Assembly: GCF_013911965.1 (NCBI RefSeq)
Contig: NZ_JACESE010000001.1
Span: 1-64,000, forward strand
Reading direction: 5' to 3'
Origin: Phenylobacterium sp.
GTDB taxonomy: Bacteria; Pseudomonadota; Alphaproteobacteria; Caulobacterales; Caulobacteraceae
DNA length: 64,000 nucleotides
This document shows positions 1 to 6,427 of the stretch, piece by piece. The position numbers were made by a program, and so were the translations under genes. The notes under the pieces were generated by a model that saw only the letters and a list, made by a program, of their open reading frames with translations, did not search any database and was not told where the DNA came from. The first letter of the stretch is position 1. Each line of letters begins with the position of its first letter.

Positions 1-1
1 C

Positions 2-274
2 GCCGACCGCGGCTACGACGCTCAGGCGGTGATCGAGCTGGTCCGCTCGCGCGGCGGCTGCGCCCACATCCCCACGCAGAAGGACCGCAAACTCCAGCGC
101 TCCGTAGATCCCGCGATCTACCGCCAGCGCAACCTCGTCGAGCGCTTCTTCTGCAAGCTCAAGCACTTCAGGCGGATCGCGACGCGCTTCGACAAGCTGG
201 CCAGGAACTTCCTCGCCGCCGTCCTGCTCGCCTCAACCCGCCTGTGGCTCAGAGCTTATGAGTCCACGCCCTAG
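2..274 (+). mobile_element. IS5-family transposase, C-terminal fragment (5' end outside window)
   Basis: This is the C-terminal third of a DDE transposase of the IS5/IS4 type. The reading frame is open from base 2 and ends at a TAG. Visible landmarks are the DRGYDA motif (second catalytic Asp region) at the very start and the YRQRNLVERFFCKLK block, which carries the last catalytic Glu (the Y-2-R-3-E-6-K signature). The start codon and N-terminal half lie left of the window, so intactness cannot be judged. The bases around the stop codon (about 253-275) are where the right terminal inverted repeat of such elements usually lies, but the left end is not visible to confirm it. Confidence 0.85.
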
Positions 275-355
275 GCCGGCTTCGCGCCGGCGGCGCGTCC
301 TTCCTCCGCCGGCGCGGCTGCGGGCGGCGGCCGTCTCTTGTCGAAAGGACCCGCC

Positions 356-973
356 CTACGGGCGGCGGGCCGCCAGCCAGGGATTGCGCTGCAGATGCGC
401 GGCCTCGAAGGCGCGGATCTCGTCGGCGCGGGCCAGGGCGAGGCCGACCGCGTCGAGGCCGTTCAGCAGGGCGTGCTTGCGCGGTTCGTCGATGTCGAAG
501 GTCAGCCGAAGCCCCTCGCCCTCGATCGTCTGGCGCGCCAGGTCGATGACCAGCCCGCAGGTCTCCGGCCGGGCGACGAGCGCCATCAGGGCCTGCGCCT
601 CGTCCGCGGGCACGGTGACGGCCAGCAGGCCGTTGCGCGCGCAGTTGTCGAAGAAGATGCCGGCGAAGCTGGTCCCGATCAGCGCCCGGATCCCCAGCTG
701 GGACAGCCCCCAGACGGCGTGCTCCCGGCTGGAGCCGCAGCCGAAGTTCGGTCCGGTCACCAGAAAGCGCGCCTGGCGCCACGGCGCCTGGTTCAGGATG
801 AAGTCCGGCCGCAGGGCGCCCGCCGCGTCGAAGCGCAGGTCGTGGAAGACGCCCCGGTCGAGGCCGCTGCGGTCGATGCCCTTGAGGAACTGCTTGGGCA
901 TGATGACGTCGGTGTCGATATTGGCGGCCGGCAGCGGCGCGGCCACCCCCTCGACCCTCTCGAACGGCTCCAT
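356..973 (-). CDS. leuD: 3-isopropylmalate dehydratase small subunit (LeuD-like)
   Basis: Small swivelling subunit of a LeuCD-type hydro-lyase of the aconitase superfamily; in leucine synthesis the pair isomerises 2- to 3-isopropylmalate in the cytoplasm. The 205 aa length is normal for LeuD. The family motifs NIDTDVIMPKQF (residues 18-29) and FGCGSSREHA (about 77-86) are present. It lies 3 bases downstream of the large subunit, last in an apparent operon of GntR regulator, dehydrogenase, LeuC and LeuD. No leuA or leuB is in the window, and the dehydrogenase partner makes a catabolic role on another hydroxy acid possible. The family assignment is secure; the substrate is not. Confidence 0.88.
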   Translation of the reverse strand: MEPFERVEGVAAPLPAANIDTDVIMPKQFLKGIDRSGLDRGVFHDLRFDAAGALRPDFILNQAPWRQARFLVTGPNFGCGSSREHAVWGLSQLGIRALIGTSFAGIFFDNCARNGLLAVTVPADEAQALMALVARPETCGLVIDLARQTIEGEGLRLTFDIDEPRKHALLNGLDAVGLALARADEIRAFEAAHLQRNPWLAARRP

Positions 974-976
974 GGT

Positions 977-2398
977 TCAGGCTCCCTGCAGTTGGCGCAC
1001 GTCGGCGAGCCGGCCGCAGACGGCGGCGGCGGCGACCATGGCCGGGCTCATCAGGTGGGTGCGGCCCCCGGCGCCCTGGCGCCCCTCGAAGTTGCGGTTG
1101 GTGCTGGAGGCGCAGCGCTCGCCGGGCCCGAGCACGTCGTCGTTCATGGCCAGGCACATGGAACAGCCCGACTGGCGCCACTCGAAGCCGGCCTCGAGGA
1201 AGACGCGATCCAGCCCCTCGGCCTCGGCCTGGCGGCGGACGGCGCTGGAGCCTGGCACGATCATGGCCCGCACCCCCTCGGCGACCCGCCGGCCCCGCAG
1301 GACCGCGGCGGCCTCGCGCAGGTCCTCGATCCGCGCATTGGTGCACGAGCCGATGAAGGCGCGGTCGATCCGGATGCTCTGCAGCGGCGTTCCGGGCCGG
1401 AGCCCCATATAGTCCAGCGCCCGGACCAGGTCCCGCCGCCGCCCGGGGTCGGCCTCGGCATCGGGGTCGGGGGTCCGGCCGAGGACGGAGGCGGCCTGAT
1501 CGGGGCTGGTGCCCCAGGTGACCATCGGCTCGATCTCCGCGGCGCAGAGCGCCACCTCTCGCGCATAGACGGCGCCGGGGTCGGCCCGGAGCTGCGACCA
1601 GGTGTCGACCGCCCTCTCCCATAGCGCTCCCTGAGGCGCCCGGGGGCGGTCCTGCAGATAGGCCAGCACCTTGTCGTCCGGGGCCGCCAGGGCGCCGCGG
1701 GCGCCGCACTCCACCGCCATGTTGCAGAGCGTCATGCGGCCTTCGACGCTGAGGGCGGAGATGGTCTCGCCGCAGAACTCGATGGCGCAGCCGGTCGCCC
1801 CGTCGGCCCCGATGCGTCCGATCAGGGCCATGACCACGTCCTTGGCCGTCACCCCGGCCGGCAGCCGGCCGGTCACCTCCACCTTCATCGGCGCAAGGCG
1901 ACGATAGACCACGGTCCCGGTGGCCAGCATGTGCTCGATGTCCGAGGTCCCGACGCCGAAGCCGAGCGCCCCGAACGCGCCATAGGTCGTGGTGTGGCTG
2001 TCGCCGGCGGCGATCACCATGCCAGGCTGGACGAGGCCGAGCTCGGGCGCGACCACGTGCTCGATCCCCTGCAGGGGATGGAGGATGTCGAAGAGCTCGA
2101 TGCCGAAGTCGCGGCAGTTGCGGGCGAAATAGGCGACCTGTTCGGCGCCGCCCGGGTCGGGCATGTCGGCGATCCGGTCTGGCGCGGTCGGATTGACGTG
2201 GTCGACCACCCCGAGCAGCCGCTCCGGCCGCCAGACCTTTCGTCCCGCCTCGCGCAGACCGGTGAAGGCCTGGGGGCTCGTGTATTCGTTCAGCACGCTG
2301 AAATCGACGTAGAGCAGCACCGTCTCGCCCGTCTCGTCGAGGCGGGCGACGGCATGGCTGTCCACCAGCTTGTCATAGAGGGTGCGGGGGCGCGTCAT
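977..2398 (-). CDS. leuC: 3-isopropylmalate dehydratase large subunit (LeuC-like)
   Basis: Catalytic 4Fe-4S subunit of the LeuCD-type dehydratase, 473 aa. The cluster cysteines are in FIGSCTN (C352) and GCSMC (C412 and C415), and GDSHTTTYGA lies near 132-141. The ATG at 2398 is chosen because it gives the normal LeuC N-terminus (TLYDKL) and overlaps the stop of the upstream dehydrogenase as ATGA, indicating translational coupling; a longer frame to 2440 would lie inside that gene. The N-terminal substrate region departs from textbook LeuC: FSVLNEYTSPQAF replaces the usual RHLVHEVTSPQAF, and DHVNPT replaces DHNVPT. It may therefore be a LeuC-like isomerase with a different substrate. Confidence 0.87.
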   Translation of the reverse strand: MTRPRTLYDKLVDSHAVARLDETGETVLLYVDFSVLNEYTSPQAFTGLREAGRKVWRPERLLGVVDHVNPTAPDRIADMPDPGGAEQVAYFARNCRDFGIELFDILHPLQGIEHVVAPELGLVQPGMVIAAGDSHTTTYGAFGALGFGVGTSDIEHMLATGTVVYRRLAPMKVEVTGRLPAGVTAKDVVMALIGRIGADGATGCAIEFCGETISALSVEGRMTLCNMAVECGARGALAAPDDKVLAYLQDRPRAPQGALWERAVDTWSQLRADPGAVYAREVALCAAEIEPMVTWGTSPDQAASVLGRTPDPDAEADPGRRRDLVRALDYMGLRPGTPLQSIRIDRAFIGSCTNARIEDLREAAAVLRGRRVAEGVRAMIVPGSSAVRRQAEAEGLDRVFLEAGFEWRQSGCSMCLAMNDDVLGPGERCASSTNRNFEGRQGAGGRTHLMSPAMVAAAAVCGRLADVRQLQGA

Positions 2399-3414
2399 GC
2401 GGTGGGGACCTTGGTCCGCCGGCCGTCGGCGACGACGCATTCGGGCGGCGGGTCCTGCCCGTTCAGCACCGCCACGACGCAGCGGGCGGCGATCATGTTG
2501 GTGCGGGCCAGGCCTTCGCGCGTCGAGGCGCCGGCGTGGGGCGCGGCGACCACGTCGGGGCGGGCGATCAGCGCCTCGGTCACGGGGCGCATGGCCGGGT
2601 CGCTCTCGCTCTCGAAGACGTCGAGCCCGGCGCCGCCCAGATGACCCGCCTCCAGGGCGGCCAGCAGGTCCCGGTCGCTGACCAGTCCGCCGCGCGCGGT
2701 GTTGATCACGAAGGCGCCGGAGCGCATCCGCGCCAGGGCCCGGGCGTCGATCATGTGCCGGGTCGCGGGCGTCAGGGGCGCGTGGAGGGTGACATAGTCG
2801 CTTTGCTCCAGCACCTCCTCAAGGTCGACGAAGCGCACGCCGGTGCGCGCGGCGTAGTCGGCGTCGGGTCTGGAGGTGGCGACCAGCACCCGGGCCTCGA
2901 AGCCGCTCAGGCGCCGCACCACGCTGCCGCCGATCCGGCCGAGGCCGACGACGCCGACCGTCTTGCGATAAAGGTCCGTGCCGGTGAGGATCGACCAGGC
3001 GCCCGCCTCCATCTGGGCCTGGGCTTCGCGGAACCGTCTCCCCAGCGCGATCATCATGCCGATGGCCTGGTCGGCCACCGAAGCGTCGTTGCCGCCGGCG
3101 GCGATGGTCACCACGCGGCCGAGCTCCGCCGCCGCTTCGAGGTCGACGCGCTCGTATCCCACGCCGCGCCGCGAGACGATGGCCAGCTCCGGAAGGGCCG
3201 AGAGCAGGAACCGCGTGACTCTGGCGTGGCCGACGATCCAGCCCTGGGCGCCGGCCAGCAGGCGCACGAGCTGATCGTGGTCCAACCCGCCGTCGGCCTG
3301 GCCGGCCGGCAGGTCGGCGATCGCCACCTCGCAGCCCTCGGCCTGGAGATAGGCGATGGCGGCCTCGTCGAAGAACCGCTGGGTGACGACCACCCGCCGC
3401 GTCCTGTGGGTCAT
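2395..3414 (-). CDS. D-2-hydroxyacid dehydrogenase (phosphoglycerate dehydrogenase-like)
   Basis: NAD-dependent oxidoreductase of the D-isomer 2-hydroxyacid dehydrogenase family, 339 aa. The Rossmann motif GLGRIG is at 157-162. The catalytic triad candidates are Arg241 in INTARGG, Glu268 or Glu270 in LDVFESE, and His293 in APHAGAS. No C-terminal ACT regulatory domain is present, which argues against a full-length SerA. An AGGAGG ribosome binding site precedes the ATG. It is translationally coupled to the LeuC-like gene (4-base overlap), so the two enzymes probably act in one pathway: reversible oxidation of a 2-hydroxy acid together with its isomerisation or dehydration. The exact substrate cannot be read from sequence. 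Confidence 0.85.
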   Translation of the reverse strand: MTHRTRRVVVTQRFFDEAAIAYLQAEGCEVAIADLPAGQADGGLDHDQLVRLLAGAQGWIVGHARVTRFLLSALPELAIVSRRGVGYERVDLEAAAELGRVVTIAAGGNDASVADQAIGMMIALGRRFREAQAQMEAGAWSILTGTDLYRKTVGVVGLGRIGGSVVRRLSGFEARVLVATSRPDADYAARTGVRFVDLEEVLEQSDYVTLHAPLTPATRHMIDARALARMRSGAFVINTARGGLVSDRDLLAALEAGHLGGAGLDVFESESDPAMRPVTEALIARPDVVAAPHAGASTREGLARTNMIAARCVVAVLNGQDPPPECVVADGRRTKVPTA

Positions 3415-3498
3415 GCTGCACCTCCTCTGTATGGAGGTCGCCTAGCCCAGGGCGGCGACAGGCGGCCAAGACCGCTTGCGCATAAGGTGATGCGCGCC

Positions 3499-4257
3499 TC
3501 AGCGCGTGGCGATGCTGTGCAGGCGCGCCTTCGTCCGGAGCACGTGCCGGCTCATCAGCGCGCCGGCGGCGTCGGCCTCGCCCTTGCGGATCGCCTCGAG
3601 GATCTCCTCATGGTCGGCCTGGGAGACGGTGATGAACTCCGGCGGCGTGTCCGGCACCTCGCGCAGGCGCAGGGGCACGCGCTCGGCCACCACCGGGCAC
3701 AGGCGCGCGGCGTCGCCGAACAGGGGATAGAGCAGCGTCATGCGAATGGCGCTGCGCAGGACGAGGTTCTCCGGCGCCCGCTGGATCGCGCGGTGGAACA
3801 GGCGGTTCAGCGTGTACCAGTCCCGCTCGATCTCCTCCGACCAGCGGCCTTCGTCCAGGATGGCCCGGGCTCGTCCGACCGTCTGCCCCAGATAGGCGAG
3901 CCCCTCGGCCGACCAGCCCATCTCCACCGACAGGCGTGCGCCGAGGCCCTCGAGCTGGGCCCGCACCTCGATGGAGTCGAGGATGTCGCTCAGCTTCATG
4001 CTCTGGACGGTGTAGCCGCGGTTCATCCCGTAGGTGACGAGGCCCTCCGCCGACAGCACGGCCAGGGCGCTGCGCACCGGCGTGCGGGAGACGTTCATCT
4101 CGTTCGCCAGGGCCTCGGCGCGCAGCTTGCTGCCGGGGGCGATGCGGCCCGAGACGATCTGCTCGCGCAGATGGGTCAGCACGGTGTAGGTCGCAGGTTC
4201 GGTATAGGGTTCGGAACTCGCCGTCTCGACCGAAGCCAGCCAACCGTCATCCGTCAT
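3499..4257 (-). CDS. GntR-family transcriptional regulator, FCD domain
   Basis: A 252 aa DNA-binding regulator. A winged helix-turn-helix lies at about 25-90 (SKLRAEALANEMNVSRTPVRSAL is typical of the FadR subfamily) and an all-helical FCD effector domain at about 100-235. Members usually repress catabolic genes and release DNA on binding a carboxylic acid metabolite. It is the first gene of the minus-strand set leading to the dehydrogenase and LeuC/LeuD-like genes, 84 bp upstream of the dehydrogenase start, and is divergent from a LysR gene. It is the obvious candidate regulator of that set. This supports a substrate-inducible catabolic role rather than a constitutive leucine pathway. Confidence 0.9.
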   Translation of the reverse strand: MTDDGWLASVETASSEPYTEPATYTVLTHLREQIVSGRIAPGSKLRAEALANEMNVSRTPVRSALAVLSAEGLVTYGMNRGYTVQSMKLSDILDSIEVRAQLEGLGARLSVEMGWSAEGLAYLGQTVGRARAILDEGRWSEEIERDWYTLNRLFHRAIQRAPENLVLRSAIRMTLLYPLFGDAARLCPVVAERVPLRLREVPDTPPEFITVSQADHEEILEAIRKGEADAAGALMSRHVLRTKARLHSIATR

Positions 4258-4392
4258 CCCGACCGTCCCCTGTTCGCGCCCGCACCTGCCGGACGGCCTT
4301 CAGATACACCACTGCGGCCAGATTGCAGCGCCTCCTGACCGCGACGGCGCCGTCGATGCTACTGTGGCGCAGAAGGCGACTGGGGGCGGCGT

Positions 4393-5322
4393 ATGGAACT
4401 GGCTTGGCTCGAGGATTTTCTGACCCTCGCCCAGCAGCGGAACTTCTCCCGCGCCGCCGAGACGCGCCACATCTCCCAGCCCGCCTTCAGCCGGCGTGTC
4501 CGGATGCTGGAGGAGTGGGTCGGCGCGCCGCTGTTCGACCGCGACACCCACCGCGTCGAGCTGACGGCGGCGGGCGCGGAATTCCTTCCGATCGCCCAGG
4601 AGATCGTTCGGCGGCTCGCCTTCGGCCGCGAGCGGGCGCGCGAGGTCTTCGAACTCGCCGCCGGCAGCCTGCGCATCGCCTGCACCAATGTCCTATCCCT
4701 CACCTTCTTCCCGGCCTGGCTCCAGCAGCTGGAGTCGGGAGCCGCCGCGCCGCCCTCCAACATCAGTCTGGTCACCGACAGCATGGCCGACTGCGAACGC
4801 CTGATGGTCGCCGGCCAGGCGCAGTTCATCCTCTGCCACCATCATCCGGCGGCGCAGACGGAGCTCGACTCAGGCGCCTTCCTCGGGGTGGAGGTGGGCG
4901 AGGACGTGCTGGTCCCCGTGAGCGCGCCGGCCGCGCCGGACACGGCGACCCCTCTGCACCCCCTGCCTGGCGCGGCCGACGCGCCGAGCGCGCACCTGGC
5001 CTTCAGCCCGGCCTCCGGCATGGGCCGCATCCTCGCCGCGGCCCGCGCCGCCGGGGCGCCGGCCTGGCTCTCCCCGGTCTTCACCGCCCATCTGGCCATG
5101 GTGCTCCTGATCATGGCGCGGGAGGGGCGCGGCGTCGCCTGGCTGCCGCAGAGCCTCATCGCCGGCGACCTCGAAACCGGAGCCCTGGTCCGCAGCGCCC
5201 CCTCGACGGACTGGGACGTGCCCATGGGCATCCGGCTCTATCGCCCCCGGGCGCGCCAGAGCCCGGCCGCGGAAGCCTTCTGGTCGCAGGCGGCGACCAT
5301 GGCCGGGCGACGCCTGGCCTAG
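4393..5322 (+). CDS. LysR-family transcriptional regulator
   Basis: A 309 aa protein with the N-terminal LysR helix-turn-helix (LEDFLTLAQQRNFSRAAE, then ISQPAFSRRVRMLEEWVG, residues 6-45). A periplasmic-binding-protein-like effector domain starts at about 90 (SLRIACTNVLSL). A GGGGGC ribosome binding site precedes the ATG. It is divergent from the GntR gene across a 135 bp gap that must hold both promoters. Its 3' end overlaps the phosphodiesterase gene on the opposite strand by 4 bases. LysR proteins commonly control a divergent neighbour, so the GntR/dehydrogenase/LeuCD unit is a possible target, but no clear T-N11-A operator was identified. Confidence 0.9.
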   Translation: MELAWLEDFLTLAQQRNFSRAAETRHISQPAFSRRVRMLEEWVGAPLFDRDTHRVELTAAGAEFLPIAQEIVRRLAFGRERAREVFELAAGSLRIACTNVLSLTFFPAWLQQLESGAAAPPSNISLVTDSMADCERLMVAGQAQFILCHHHPAAQTELDSGAFLGVEVGEDVLVPVSAPAAPDTATPLHPLPGAADAPSAHLAFSPASGMGRILAAARAAGAPAWLSPVFTAHLAMVLLIMAREGRGVAWLPQSLIAGDLETGALVRSAPSTDWDVPMGIRLYRPRARQSPAAEAFWSQAATMAGRRLA

Positions 5323-6404
5323 CGTCGCAGGGCTGCGACCGCCACGTCGGGATGATCCGTGAACAGGCCGTCCACGCCGGCCGACTGCAGCGCCCGCACA
5401 AGGGCTGCGGCGTCGCCGGGCTGGTCCAGGTGGTCGGGATCGCCCGGATCGCCCCGGCGGAACTGGACCGGCAGGCGCCGGTTCTCCGCGCCCACGCTCC
5501 AGACATGGACCTGCAGGCCGGCGTCGTGGGCGTCGGCCACGAAGCTGGTCGCCGGCAGGGACCGCCCCTCGGCGTCGCGCGGGAAGATAAGCTCGGTCTC
5601 CGGCCCGACGATCTCGGCGAACTGCGCCACATACCTGAGCCCCTCGGGGGAATAGACGTCGGACCAGGCCGCGATTCCGTTGGCCCGCAGGATGTCGTCC
5701 GGCGGCGGGACGCTGTTGATCAGGAACATCAGGCGGACCGGGGTCAGCTTGCGCAGCGCCACGAGAGCCTCGGGCCAGAAGGACTGGATGATGACCGGGG
5801 CGTCGCGCCGGTTGAGCCCGGCGCGCTCGAGCGCCTCGACGAGGGCCGCCTCCATCGGCAGGCCGATGGCGGCGTGGTATCCGGGGTTCTTCAGTTCGAT
5901 GTAGAGACCGACCGGCCGACCGCGCCGGTCCCCCTCCGTCCTCGCGATCGCCACGATCTCCGCCAGGGTGAGCACGGGCTGCCGACCATCGTAGGCGGCG
6001 CTCTCCTTCCTTTGCGAGGGATAACGTTCGCGGGCGCGCAGGGTCCTGAGTTCGGCCAGGGTGAAGTCCTCCACGAACCAGCCTTCGAAGCGCTCGCCGT
6101 CGATCAGGCGAGAGGTGCGGCGATCGGCGAATTCGGGATGCGCCGCGACGTCGGTGGTCAGACCGATTTCGTTCTCGTGCCGCGAGACCAGAACGCCGTC
6201 CTTCGTCATGACCAGGTCGGCTTCGATGTAGTCGGCGCCCTGCTCGGCCGCGAGCCGATAGGCCGCCTCGGTGTGTTCGGGGCGGTAGCCGCTCGCCCCG
6301 CGGTGGGCGATGACGATAGGGCTCGGAAAGGCCTCGGCCGCCCCGGCCGAGGGCGTCGCGAGGGTCAGGGCGAGGAGCGCCAGAGTTGCCAGGCGATGGA
6401 GCAT
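5319..6404 (-). CDS. Secreted glycerophosphodiester phosphodiesterase (GlpQ-like)
   Basis: Hydrolyses glycerophosphodiesters to glycerol-3-phosphate and an alcohol, probably in the periplasm. The 361 aa protein starts with a signal peptide (residues 1-23, cleavage near SAGAAEA). The GDPD hallmark HRGASGYRPEHT begins at residue 34, and GADYIEADLVMTKDG follows at 57-70; both resemble E. coli GlpQ more than the cytosolic enzymes. The usual second catalytic HD appears as SRHEN at 75-79. It is the last gene of an operon with FecI sigma, FecR and a TonB receptor, 23 bases downstream of the receptor. That position suggests phosphodiester scavenging coupled to outer-membrane uptake. Confidence 0.88.
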   Translation of the reverse strand: MLHRLATLALLALTLATPSAGAAEAFPSPIVIAHRGASGYRPEHTEAAYRLAAEQGADYIEADLVMTKDGVLVSRHENEIGLTTDVAAHPEFADRRTSRLIDGERFEGWFVEDFTLAELRTLRARERYPSQRKESAAYDGRQPVLTLAEIVAIARTEGDRRGRPVGLYIELKNPGYHAAIGLPMEAALVEALERAGLNRRDAPVIIQSFWPEALVALRKLTPVRLMFLINSVPPPDDILRANGIAAWSDVYSPEGLRYVAQFAEIVGPETELIFPRDAEGRSLPATSFVADAHDAGLQVHVWSVGAENRRLPVQFRRGDPGDPDHLDQPGDAAALVRALQSAGVDGLFTDHPDVAVAALRR

Positions 6405-6427
6405 GAGGAAGCTGTCCCTGAGCGGCT

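Noticed and set aside
276-292. GCCGGC/GCCGGC hairpin between the transposase and leuD as a leuD terminator
   Set aside because: No U-tract follows on the minus strand, and short GC palindromes are common in this DNA.
258-1624. Long plus-strand frames opposite leuD and leuC
   Set aside because: They are Arg/Ala/Pro-rich shadows typical of high-GC DNA and lie antisense to genes with clear family motifs.
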